From Tigriopus japonicus (taxonomy: Eukaryota > Arthropoda > Copepoda > Harpacticoida > Harpacticidae), in NCBI GenBank assembly GCA_010645155.1, contig CM021318.1, positions 11,087,331-11,151,330 of the forward strand: a stretch of 64,000 nucleotides of DNA, written 5' to 3'. Each line of letters begins with the position of its first letter. Position 1 is the first letter of the stretch. Below are positions 1-10,633 of this stretch, one piece after another. The position numbers were made by a program, and so were the translations under genes. The notes under the pieces were generated by a model. That model saw nothing but the letters and a program-made list of their open reading frames with translations. It did not search any database and was not told where the DNA came from.

Positions 1-2
1 CA

Positions 3-2690
3 AAAATTCCGACCCTGAAGGCCGTAGTGGAGCTCAAAGAGGAAGGTACAAAGCTGACGGGATACCGTCTACCCTCACATGTGACTCCAGAGCTCTACAA
101 ATTGGATCTGATTCCAATCATGTATCCCGAATTTTTGACCCAAGGCTACTTCGTAATGGATGGAAGGGTTTATATCGATCAGTTAGATGGCCACCTCTAT
201 CTCAATGTGTACAACACGGAAATGCTCGAGGAGAGTTTGATCATCACTTTGGGTCCACAGATCTCTGCCACGATGGAAATCTTGGAGATCCACTACGACT
301 TCGAACGAGATTTGATCATCATTAAATACGTCCCATACGCCGCTGATGCCTCCTATCCCATTCGAGTGGCTGGAAATTTCGTGTCCAAACTGCCCTATCC
401 AAGTGGCTCAGGGTTCTATACGGACTCGTATAAAAATTTTGAAACAGGAGATAGAGTTTATGTGGCAGCCACTCAGTTTCAAGCCGTCCACGCGCGAAAA
501 GCATTCCCAAGTATTGACGATCCGGGTCGCAAAGCTCCATTCCAAGTGCGGATTGCCGCCGAGTCAGGCAAAACCGCGGCTTCAAATATGCCCGTTTTGA
601 AGACAGACGAGCCCGTGGAGGGATATCCAGGCTACACATGGTACGAGTTCCCACAATCCCCCATCATGTCGAGCTATACGCTCGCCTTTTTTGTGTCCGA
701 CTTTGCCAAGGCAACTGTCTCGCCATTTGAAGTCAATTATCCGATCGAAATTTTCGCCAGAGAGAGTCGATTTAACTTGGGATACACTGAAAAAGCTGAG
801 GTGTATGTTCCCGGTATCATGGAGTTTTATGAGTCTTACCACCTAGTGGAATTTCCGTTGCCGAAATTGTCGGTCGCGGCCCCTCCTTCCAAAGGGGGTG
901 CCATGGAGAATTGGGGAATGCTACTGATGGCTGATTTTGAGTTCATCTTGGATGAAGAGTACATGGGAGCCAAGGATTGGGAGGACAGTATTCCTGTATT
1001 AGCTCACGAGTTGGCTCATCAATGGTCTGGAAACCTGGTCACCTGCGATTACTGGGACGAGATATACCTCAACGAAGGTCTAACAGAGTTTTTCCAATAC
1101 TATGGAGCGGAGGCTGTCGTACCAGAGCTCAGAAATTGGGATCGGTTCGTTCGAACGGAGACATTTTTGGGCTTGCGAGAAGGCGAAGATCGCATTTCCA
1201 GCCACCCTATCATTCAAGAGCCGGACGTGGAGCCAAACTCGTACGCTTTCGATGGAACCACCTACCGCAAGGGATCTTCTCTCTTCCGAATGATTGAAGC
1301 TGTATTGGGTAAAAACACCTTCCAGAAAGGTCTTCAAAACTACATGAAGGCCCATCAATTTGGCAATACTAAGAGCGATGATCTTTGGGATATGCTCGAT
1401 AGTGCTGCTTCAGAGGACGGATCGTTGTCCGGGGGCGTAACTGTCAAGGAGGTCATGCACACGTGGACCCTTCAACGAGGGCATCCAATTATTAATGTTG
1501 ACACCGATTTTGGTTCTGGATTGGTGACTCTGAGACAAACTGAATTGCCCATGGATGTCGGGAAAAACTACAAGTGGTGGGTTCCAATTACGTATGGCAG
1601 AAACAAGCCTGGGTCTGGAAATTTTGATCAGACCAAAAACAGCATTTGGCTCAGCCCCGAGGATGCCTCAGTCAGAATCAATATCGGTAGTGACGATGGC
1701 TCGTGTTTTATCCTCAACAACCAATACACTGGATTGTTTCGAGTGAAGTACACTGATGAAAATTGGCTGAGGATCTCAAACTTCCTGAAAAATGATATGG
1801 ATGCCATTCCACCTCCAAACCGAGCCCAAATCATCCATGATTCCATTTTTCTGGCCCAAGAAGGATTACTTGATTATAACATTCCCCTTCAAATCATAAC
1901 CTATCTGAACCAAGAAACTGAATATGCCCCATTCCAAACGGCTGTGGCGCTTCTAGAAAACATCATGTTGAAATCCGTTCGCACAAAAGATGAAACCCAA
2001 CTCATTGAGAGTATGCACAACAGCTTAAAGCAAAAATACAACGAAATTGGCCTAGAAGAACAAGGCAACGCGGATCTATTGGATCATCTTCAACATCGAG
2101 CAATGATTCAGGCGCTTATCAACTATGGTGACTTTGAAGTACTCCAAGACGTCCAATTCGCCTTCCAAGCTTGGATGGTCAGTCCTAATCCGGACGAGGT
2201 GTCTGGCAATCCTATCAATCGACACATTCGATCCCCGATCTACTGCTCAGCTCTTCAACAGGGTGGACTCGCCGAACTGACCTTCATTGAGGATCGGATG
2301 GCAAACACTGTGTCTCCTCAGGCCACGAGAGATTTAAATCGGGCATTGGGATGTGCTGCCTTGCGATCAGACGATGCTTTGGAACAATTTCTGGAAGATC
2401 CATTGAATCGAGTGACCTTAGGTTCGACCTTGGAATCGAGCCAACAAGAATTCATCTTCAAAGACAAGAAAACACGGAATATTCTAATGAAATGGGTTCT
2501 TCGACACCTTGATGACATCGAAACGTTCAACGGTGACATTTTCCGGCAAACCTTGAAACTTTATGCCGATTTCGCCGATACTCAAGAGGAGTTGAACCAT
2601 CTCCAAGAGATGATGAACTGGGATGCGGCTCCTTCTATTGAAGTATTGAAAACGATTGCAACAAAAGTCCAATATAGGATGTCAGTTTAG
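3..2690 (+). CDS. M1 family zinc aminopeptidase (aminopeptidase N type), 5'-partial
   Basis: Removes N-terminal residues from peptides; family members are usually ectoenzymes on gut or other epithelia, or secreted. The frame is open from the window edge (first full codon at base 3) to TAG at 2688-2690, so the true start lies upstream. Numbering residues from the GTG codon at base 27, YRLP at about 13-16 opens the N-terminal beta domain. The exopeptidase motif GAMEN is at 291-295, the zinc site HELAH at 327-331 with its third ligand Glu350 in LNEGLTEF, and the transition-state Tyr413 in TTYRKG. The long helical C-terminal domain (ERAP1_C-like) follows. All catalytic residues are intact. The C-terminus (QYRMSV) has no hydrophobic GPI-type tail, so a type II membrane anchor or signal peptide is expected in the missing upstream part. 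About 890 residues are read without an intron, which is notable because most animal homologues are split into many exons. Confidence 0.95.
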   Translation, partial: KIPTLKAVVELKEEGTKLTGYRLPSHVTPELYKLDLIPIMYPEFLTQGYFVMDGRVYIDQLDGHLYLNVYNTEMLEESLIITLGPQISATMEILEIHYDFERDLIIIKYVPYAADASYPIRVAGNFVSKLPYPSGSGFYTDSYKNFETGDRVYVAATQFQAVHARKAFPSIDDPGRKAPFQVRIAAESGKTAASNMPVLKTDEPVEGYPGYTWYEFPQSPIMSSYTLAFFVSDFAKATVSPFEVNYPIEIFARESRFNLGYTEKAEVYVPGIMEFYESYHLVEFPLPKLSVAAPPSKGGAMENWGMLLMADFEFILDEEYMGAKDWEDSIPVLAHELAHQWSGNLVTCDYWDEIYLNEGLTEFFQYYGAEAVVPELRNWDRFVRTETFLGLREGEDRISSHPIIQEPDVEPNSYAFDGTTYRKGSSLFRMIEAVLGKNTFQKGLQNYMKAHQFGNTKSDDLWDMLDSAASEDGSLSGGVTVKEVMHTWTLQRGHPIINVDTDFGSGLVTLRQTELPMDVGKNYKWWVPITYGRNKPGSGNFDQTKNSIWLSPEDASVRINIGSDDGSCFILNNQYTGLFRVKYTDENWLRISNFLKNDMDAIPPPNRAQIIHDSIFLAQEGLLDYNIPLQIITYLNQETEYAPFQTAVALLENIMLKSVRTKDETQLIESMHNSLKQKYNEIGLEEQGNADLLDHLQHRAMIQALINYGDFEVLQDVQFAFQAWMVSPNPDEVSGNPINRHIRSPIYCSALQQGGLAELTFIEDRMANTVSPQATRDLNRALGCAALRSDDALEQFLEDPLNRVTLGSTLESSQQEFIFKDKKTRNILMKWVLRHLDDIETFNGDIFRQTLKLYADFADTQEELNHLQEMMNWDAAPSIEVLKTIATKVQYRMSV

Positions 2691-3794
2691 AGGTCCAATT
2701 AAACGTCCAATTTCACATGAAAACGCGTTTTTATATGGATGGTGCTTGTGCACATCATTATTGCCGTTCCCCCAAATACAATGGCCGCCAACATCGATAT
2801 GTCCGCTTCATTGTGACTAGATTAATCAGAAAAGTCTTGTTCCACTTCCCCCATCAGGAACAGTCAGGGCCATGCTATTGGGACTTCTGGCTCATTGTTG
2901 CCAAGGTTTATTGTCCTATATTTTCTAGGCTCTTAGAAGCTTTCGTCATATTGGGGACAAGGAGGTGTGGCACAATTCTAACACTATTCTATCACAACAC
3001 TGTATGAAATATTGCAAATATTATGTTTGATCATAGTTCTTATGAATTTTAAAATGCGAACTGTCAAGTGTCTTAGGCAATATCTTCGGCATGCAATACC
3101 CTCAAGGAATACCTTAGCCGTCGACTTGAAATGAAATTTTGAAGAGTGCTTCCATCTTGCATAAGGAATTGCAACTCGCCCTATTGCAAGATGTGTGTCT
3201 TTTGTGATGACATACTTTTGGGGCGAGGAAACTTGGTTATACCAAGACGCAATCGAATCACTTGAGGGTGATGAGTGGGGCATACGACAAGCCAGAGATA
3301 ACGAGAGATTGGGGTCCGACTCAATTGCAGGAATTGAGCAATGGAGCAATGCAACATTTCCACACCACCTTCTGTAGCTACTACAACGTACAGTAGAAGC
3401 AGTTGGCAAGGTTTCCGCTCCTTTCCGCATGTTTGGATGAGCAAATAAGGTACCAATTTCGAGGAGATCTCTCTTCCTATTCTTCTTACTCCATATCTTG
3501 CGCCCGTTGCAAAGCCAGTCTTGGGTTTGGAATTTGCTGTCAGGGAAAGCAATTTTCCAGCAATCGACCCAAGCTTGAAAATATGTCTTTGTTCCAATGA
3601 TATGCCTTTTCTCATTGCGTCTCTCTCTTTCTTTCTTTCTATCCTTCTCAAGAACAGGGAGAAAGAGATTGAGAAAAATTGTGCAACGCAATTTAGGCGA
3701 AGCCAAACCAAGGCCCAGCTAATAATGAGAAGAAGACATCCGCCAATTTGTTCCACTTTGAGAATTTACGGCCAGTGACAAGGCCTAGTTTTTG
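2691..3794. other. 3' flank of the aminopeptidase, no gene recognised
   Basis: This stretch should contain the aminopeptidase 3' UTR. I see no convincing AATAAA polyadenylation signal in the first 400 bases; an ATTAAA at 2698-2703 is too close to the stop codon. Open frames here, including a 240-codon one on the minus strand, overlap one another in several frames and have no recognisable domain. No semaphorin exon is visible here. Confidence 0.5.
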
Positions 3795-3802
3795 AACATC
3801 AC

Positions 3803-4705
3803 TAGGGCTGAATATTTTAGGTTTTACATAAAAACCTAGGTTTTAACCTAAAACGCCTTTTTTGGGCAATTTTTACCTAAAAGTAAGTTTCCAACCCTAA
3901 ATCAACTTTTTTCTCGCCTTTTTTGGGAAATTTTTACCTAAAACTAAGTTTTCAACCTAAAATGAACTTTTTTTCTTATCCTAAAGTCATTTGACAATGA
4001 CTTCGCCCTCTTGAAAATTACCCCAGTGTCGTTTAAACAACAAAACAAAAGAAGGAACAAGGTTAGCCACAATGCTTTTCATCCCATCAATATACCGAAT
4101 TAGTGTTACGAGGTGGTTTCAGGCCGACATTGCCAAAAGTTGTTTGAAATACTGCTAATTAAGGGCGCTCACTGTCATTTTTTGAAGTCATATACCGCCA
4201 CATTCTGCCTTTCGAGCAAATTTTTTCTCGTTTTCAGTCATTTCATCTCGTCTTTAGGGCGCAAATTTTCGATCTCTTTTTAAGTCGAAAATTTTTGATC
4301 TCGTTTTTAGGTCAAAAATTTCCGAACTCGTTTTAAGGTCAAAAAATCCGATCTCCTTTTTTAGGTCGACAATTTTTGATCTGGGTTTTTTGGTCGAATT
4401 ATTTGCCACTTTCTACCATATTCTGCCACTGAACAAATTTCACTGGCACAAACTGTTCTATACTGCATTTTTCCCCACTGCCAAATAAATTATTTATTGC
4501 CTTTGTCTCAGCTCAACTGCTTTTACTCTTGCCTCTTGCCAAGAGTAAACTACTGTAGAACAATACATAAAAGGCAAAATTGGGTCTGAAAAGCCTCTGT
4601 AAAAGGTGTAATCTATCCAACCTAAAAAAAACCTAAAACGTAATTTTGGGCAACCTAATTATGTCATAATTTGCCCAAAAAGTGAACCTAAAATATTCAG
4701 CCCTA
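3803..4705. mobile_element. Non-autonomous hAT-type DNA transposon (903 bp)
   Basis: The element begins TAGGGCTGAATATTTTAGG and ends with its exact reverse complement, a perfect terminal inverted repeat of about 21 bp. It is flanked by a perfect 8-bp direct repeat, AACATCAC, at 3795-3802 and 4706-4713. An 8-bp target duplication with TAG(G)G termini is the signature of the hAT superfamily. There is no transposase frame, so it must have been moved by an enzyme encoded elsewhere. The interior is rich in AACCTAAAA and GGGCAA motifs in both orientations near the ends, which may be subterminal transposase-binding repeats. The flanking duplication has no mismatch, so the insertion may be fairly recent. 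Confidence 0.88.
4259..4394. repeat. Imperfect ~27-bp tandem repeat inside the hAT element
   Basis: About five diverged units share the pattern GTCgAAAATTTTtGATCTCgTTTTTAG. The best unit boundaries fall at the repeated TTTTTAGGTC junctions. It lies wholly inside the 3803-4705 transposon and probably arose by amplification of its internal sequence. Confidence 0.65.
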
Positions 4706-4713
4706 AACATCAC

Positions 4714-6734
4714 CTATCGGAGGCTTTTCTACAAAACGCATTCTAAGACAAATCACATGAACAAGTTTATATAGCCTTTTGGCTATGTACACATGTACAC
4801 AAGAGCACATGTTCCTTGGCACTCTGTAATCCCAATTGTGCATTAGCGAACTTTCATGCCACTACGTACATTATATCCCCAAACAGGTTCGCCAAGAGGC
4901 ATTCTCACTGCTAGTTCAGAATGCTCAGAATTAATACACTTGCTGTGTTACCTCAAGCACCGTCAAATATATTCAACGTTCCTGTGGTTCCTAACCGGCT
5001 TCTGAAAATGCACCATATCCTCTTCACATCAGTTCCAGTTAAAGTGAATCTAGAGCTAGAGTGAGCACAATCCCCGATTGGACAAATGAGAACAAGCAAG
5101 CGAGAACAGGGTTGGTTCCAGGATTTTCCCCACAGTGGTTCATGTTACTAACAGGCTAGCTTAAGGGCAACACCAGTGCAAGAAGATGATGCTCTGAGGA
5201 GTGATAATGGTATTCATGGGCCCTGAAATGACGCCATTATTTCGAATATAAGTTTCACTCCCAGCGGTCGTCCGTCTCTTGAGTTTCACGCTTTCGTTCT
5301 CTTTCTCTCTCTTTCACTTTTTCTCGCCCTTACTACAGGGTGTCCAAGAATTGCTGGTGCATTGAAAAAAGAGATGTTCAATAGCTTAAAGACACGCTAG
5401 AGAAAAGTATACTTTGGCAAATATGATTATATCTCAGTTGCAAATAACTTCAAACCCTTTTTAAGACTTTTTGTATGAAGCTTTTCACTCTATTTGACTT
5501 CGTATGTGCTTTTCATTTTTTTCTCGGTCTTTGCGTTTTTTGACGCATACTCATGCTCATACTTCCAAATAACCTTCACATTGTTAACATATTTTAGATC
5601 AAGGCTCTTCTAAAATAGTTCCTCTTGCCTCCTGAAAAAAAATTAAGTTGATATTAGAGGATTTAGATGTCCCCTGTGTCGTGTGATTATTGAAGTGTCC
5701 TTCAAGACACTCTTTAGATACATTTTTGACCTGCTTTGCTTGAAACGCTTTGCAACTCATCAAATATTGTGGCGTGTTTTTGAAACTGTTGTTTCCAATG
5801 GGATAAGGGTTTTCAAAACTTTTCGTTATTGTATTTTTATTTTTATTTTCAAAGCCAAGGTTTGGTCTGAATGGGAAGGAAAAACACGATGCATCATCAA
5901 TTCCTGGACTCCCTGTATGTAGTATGTACGTTCTATGTGTGTCTCCGTCGAAGCTCTGCCCGAAAGAGGTAGATCCCCTTGAAGAAAGGGGTCGTTTGAC
6001 AAGGCCGCGATGGCCCCAAGCTAGCTTGCAACCTGGTTATGGTCATGATGGCGGAACGTAATACCGTCTGTGTGTAAGAGGCGGTGCCTGACGAGCTGTT
6101 TCAGTCACATAATTTGTCTTGCTTGATTCTTTGAGTGCTCTGCTTGGGTTGGCTCACTCATTCCTAATAGCAAGGATGGACACAGTGTGGACCATGGGAT
6201 AGGGTGTCGAATGCTTGCGAAACTGTGAATATGCAAAGAGGGTCATAAGCTTGCCAGACTTGGATCTATCAGGATTTCGGAGGCCTTCGGGATGTGATCT
6301 CAATTGTAGAGAATAAGTATACGCCTCTGTAACCATTCATTGCCAAGTACTTTGATCCATGCATTCATTTATGGAGGTCTTGGAAACGTTCCAAACATCG
6401 GTCAGGCTTCCAACACTATTTTACGTCTCTAGTCAATACGTACAAATCCAAATTTTCCCTTTTGCTGGGTAGGATATCTTTGAAGGGTATCAGAAGGAAA
6501 GCTTGCGTCAGGTAAACGAACTATCCGACAAACCTCCAAATCAATCCAGTCTTAGATTTAAACACTGCGACACTTTCCTATATTCTCTGCTTCTCAAGTC
6601 CTTGGCGATGGAACGTTACATAGGTTCAGGTTAGTCAACCAGTCAGTCAGTCAGGCGCAACGATCCAAGTTCCAATAGTCGACAAGCTCCTTCGTATCGG
6701 AACCAAACGGGAAGACAGGCTTTCAATTTCTTAC
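4714..6734. other. Non-coding stretch between the hAT element and semaphorin exon 5
   Basis: I looked here on the minus strand for the next semaphorin exon, which should encode the region with the family motifs CPxDPxHNST and GTVADFxGxDPLIYR. I found neither the motifs nor a plausible splice-bounded exon. By the semaphorin gene model this is part of its fourth or a later intron. A few CT-rich tracts and scattered short open frames are present, with nothing I recognise. Confidence 0.5.
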
Positions 6735-6842
6735 CTGAAATTTATAGTGTCTGCATTTCGGTCTGTAGGCGTGTGTTCCACAGATAAGAAGCTTCTTCTG
6801 GTCCAATTTTGCAATTATTCGGATATGGTTCTGGCACTCGGC
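6735..6842 (-). CDS. Semaphorin, coding exon 5 (sema domain)
   Basis: A 108-nt minus-strand exon bounded by an acceptor with a polypyrimidine tract (TTTTTCAG) and a GTAAG donor, phase 0 at both ends. It encodes 36 residues containing ECQNHIR, LLICGTHAY and KCRHYKF. These match the diagnostic early sema-domain pattern (D/E)CxNxIR...LLxCGTxAxxPxCRxY; the four cysteines are those expected to form the first conserved sema disulfides. It joins in frame to exon 4, whose last residues LKGKSK lead straight into AECQN, as in known semaphorins. Semaphorins are secreted or membrane-bound guidance ligands for plexins. The downstream exons are not visible in the window. Confidence 0.94.
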
Positions 6843-8652
6843 CTGAAAAAGAGATAAAACAGATTAAATTTGGGGAACACTCCACGACCCCAATTTCGAA
6901 GACTATCACTTTGGTCTAGTACGAAGAGGTTGGTTGCTTGGTTGGTCGGTCGAAGTCGTTTTCGATCGAGTGAAACTTTATTAGAAAATGTGTGGAACGA
7001 GAGAGGCGCTCGTTCCCCCGATTGGGACTTCGTCAAATCCTACTGAGCCAATTGCTTTGGATGGACCTCCACGATTCCATCCAAGTGAGGGGAATGAGAT
7101 ACGGAACGAATGCACGCACGAAACGAGCAGAGAGATGAAGGCAAAAAGTTGGCAAAGTTCAATTAGCCCTAAATTTCCCTCTTAAAACTCGACTTAAGAA
7201 GCTTAGAACGAGATGGTCTTAACTAAATATTTTGGCTCTTCGCCCTTTTCTTTCCTTCCATTTTGTAGCGTCTGTAAGCCTCTTTAGGGAGGCTCCACTT
7301 CGGGGGATTCCCTGGAACATGCACAAGGACTACAACAGTATCTTCAGTGCGTCGACTACCACTTAGTTACTGTAGCAAAACCGGCGGGCTGTATCGTCGT
7401 CTCTCTTGAGGGGATTTTCTATCATCGTTTCAAGGGCTTTAAATGTATTGCTGAAACTGTAAAGATACCGACTTGAAAATATCCATGGGTGATGCGGGAA
7501 AACCATAGAGGTTGGATGGTCGATCTACAGGGTTGTCACGAATCAGAGTCGCATACCAAATCAAGACTCATTCTCGACACATTACCTTTGCGATGAATTG
7601 TGCAAATACCAATTGAAGCAAATGGCTTTAAATATACTCAGGCAAAGTATTTTTGAAATAAATTGATTTGTTTTAAAACTATGATTTATTTTTGATGAAC
7701 GACTCCTCCACCCAGGGTACGCAGGCTCAATTCTCAAAAAACATCCTTATCTTGAGCGCCCATTAGAAGAACTAACATTGCTGTAAATCATAAGACGACG
7801 AAAACAAGGTGTTAGGTATACAACTGTTAGGACCTCAAGTTAACTTCATCCTCTCGTTTTGTTACAATTTACCATTACAGTTTTGGGAGACTCTAATTTA
7901 AAACAACCCTGTAAATGGAAAGAAGCCCGAGAATTAAACGAAAGCTTGTGAGGGTTCCTACTGGCCCTCGAACCGACTCTTCGTGAGTATCTCGAGGACC
8001 TTGACTGAAAGACTTATCTTGACCGATCCCTAAGCATCATTTGCACAAAGAGAACCTTCATTTGTTGGACAATGTATTTATTTCTGCGAACAGCCTAAAG
8101 GATGTTGTTCTGTCTCATTAGTGCGTCGCCTCACAAACTAGCCCCAGACTTCTCAGTTCTAGCTAAGCAGGCAGACGACGGCGACAGTTGTTTAATCCGT
8201 GTCCTCTAGATGACTCAGGCTGTATTTTCTGGATTGACTTGGAGGATCAAACTTCAAAAAGGATATTTGCGTTACAAACAAGGTAGCGCACTCTATGACG
8301 TTCCTTATGAAACCATCATTTTTAACAATGTTGTTAGGTAATCCCTCGTAGAGGGCGGTTTTGGCGACGTCAAAATTGAGATATCTCTATATAATTTATC
8401 TATGGTCGCCTTAAATGCCACTGACCCTCTACGAGTTCCCGCGCAAAACAAGGATAGAAAAAGGGTCCTTTTATAAGTGAACATTTTTCCACGTGTGATA
8501 ATGCCTCCCAAAGACGAAGTATGTATCTCAAGTGAATGCACCTTTTAAAGTATACGTGCGTTTCTCCATCCAATCATTAAAATCCAACCAATCCATCAAT
8601 TTGATCTTAGAAACAACTTTGATAACTGAAGCTTATTAAATTACTGATTGAG

Positions 8653-9215
8653 CACGGTGTTTTTTTGAGCGTGAGAAGCCATTTTCAAATTCCAAAAACT
8701 TTTCAGACCAGTTTTGAGGTGTGATTGCAATACCACATCTGTGTCTAATTTTTTCTTATTAGGTCACGGGCAAAAACACGATGTAAGGTCACTTAAAAAA
8801 TGCTTAAACACATTTTTCTAAACATTTTTTTCCACTCAATTCTCAAGTAACGTTGTATGTGAATTTACCTCAAATATTGTCAAATTCTCCTAAGCCGTTT
8901 GTCTAAATTCATGTAACGACCCTCCCGTTTGGTCCTTCGAGAATGCTGAACGAAAAAGCCGTTGAAAAAACATCCACGCAATAGATTTCCGAAATATTTT
9001 AGAACAACACTGCTATTAGTACATCTAAGACTTTGGTCAAAGTAATCTTTCAAATATCTGTTTTAAGTGTGTTTTAAGTAACATTATAGAGTTTTTGCCC
9101 GTGACCTATTTAACCGACTTTAAATAAATGTTCTACATTGCGTTCACATTTCAAAAGTGCTCTCAAAAGTTCCTGGAATTTGAAAATGACTTCTTACGCT
9201 CAAAAAAACACCGTG
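8653..9215. mobile_element. Long terminal-inverted-repeat DNA element (563 bp), family uncertain
   Basis: The left end starts CACGGTGTTTTTTTGAGCG and the right end is its reverse complement. Over the outer 51 bp the two arms match at 47 positions, and weaker similarity continues inward. A second, inner inverted pair is perfect over 17 bp: AGGTCACGGGCAAAAAC at 8761-8777 and its complement at 9091-9107. Immediate flanks repeat TGAG on both sides, consistent with a 4-bp target duplication. No transposase is encoded. CAC-starting termini with 4-bp duplications would suit a CMC/Chapaev-type element; CACGGTG also resembles the Transib/RAG heptamer, but that group makes 5-bp duplications. Superfamily left open. 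Confidence 0.8.
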
Positions 9216-10548
9216 TGAGGCAATCAAAAAACAGACTTCGGAAATGAAATACTTATTTTTGGAGGGATTTTCACATTAATTTCTCTCAGCGATTTTGCGC
9301 ATTCCTTCCCAAATGGGTGGAACTTCTGGATGTCTGCCATTTTGGCCGCAAAGTGCGCATTCTACAGTTCTGGGATCAGAAACAACCCGGAAACAATTCG
9401 GAAATATTTAAAAGACAATGTTTGAAGCATGAAAGGAACTTCGAAAGGCGCGAATGTGAAATCTCACATTTGCTTCCATCCTTTGCTTCTTAGAAATAAG
9501 AAATGTAGTGTCTTAACAAGGCTGGTTTTCAACTTCATTGTGTTTGATGAATGCAAGATGCATCATTAATTTAGTCAGTGAAAGCAATGGATAATCTTGA
9601 TAGATTTTCACGTGTTTACTTCACAATGTACCTTAATTTCAAATTGAACCGCCAAAAACCTAAAACTTTGTATTTTTCTAGAAATGGCTCTCTGGCAATA
9701 CAGTGTTGAGCAAAAGCAGACTCAATTCCCATGAAGTCAAATAGGGGTAAAATGCATGACATATTTTGCAACCCTTTAACTTGAATAACATCAGAGTACT
9801 GATAAAAGCGAATTGTTGAACCATTTGCATAACGGCCTTTCTGCATCCAACTGACAGAAACATCCGAGTCTGTAATTTCTCAAAAAGTATTTCCAATGAA
9901 ATATTACACCTAACTGTGTTTTTGCTAATAGTCAAGAGCGAGTGGTTCTAATGTTCCACTTCTTCTTTTTGCCCACTTTGAGCTTAAATGACAGCTGCAC
10001 ACCAGAAAGGCGTAGCTTTCCTGAATACGAGAGTCATGAGAACAGAGAAGGATTTCATTTGGAGATGGAAATCTCAAAAGCTTTCTGGAATGCGTCAAAC
10101 TTATCTCCAAGTTGCAGTAAAAGCTTCTTTTGAATCCCCGGGAGACGTGCTCTTGCCTCACTTCCACTTCTGAATTTGGAAACAACTTGACGTCTCTAAG
10201 AGTTAGCGGAAACAAATCACCCCACGCCCACACTGATTTTCCGATTTCCACTCTCATCAAGGAACTTTGTCTTTCTAAACGAGGGATTAGCTTCTACTTT
10301 ACCGTATCTAAAGATGTCCATTCCATTTACCACTTCTATCTAAACCGGGTTGGAAATTATTACAGATGAGAAACAAACAAATATAAAAAATAACAAAGGA
10401 GAATTAACAAACGACAGCGTACGAAACAAATACAAATCCCAAATAAAAAGCAAACATCGGAAAAAGATGTAATCAGATGTTGCTTGTTGTAGTCTCTTCG
10501 AAATACAGGGCTGACAAAAGTGACACACACCCCTTAACAATTGAAAAG

Positions 10549-10633
10549 GGTCAAAATTAAGCTAAAGTCTTGAAAACTTTCTATGGTCAAAATTAAGCTA
10601 AAGTCTTGAAAACCTTCTATGGTCAAAATCAAG
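10549..10633. repeat. 36-bp tandem repeat, 2.4 copies
   Basis: The unit starts GGTCAAAATTAAGCTAAAGT. Copy 1 (10549-10584) and copy 2 (10585-10620) differ by a single base, and a third partial copy of 13 bp ends at 10633. It lies inside semaphorin intron 4. No function is evident. Confidence 0.85.

Noticed and set aside
2984..3756. Minus-strand open frames of 240 and 191 codons next to the aminopeptidase
   Set aside because: They overlap in different frames and contain no sema or other recognisable domain; they do not continue the semaphorin gene.
4484..4489. AATAAA as a polyadenylation signal for the aminopeptidase
   Set aside because: It lies 1.8 kb after the stop codon and inside the hAT element, so it is unlikely to be the native signal.
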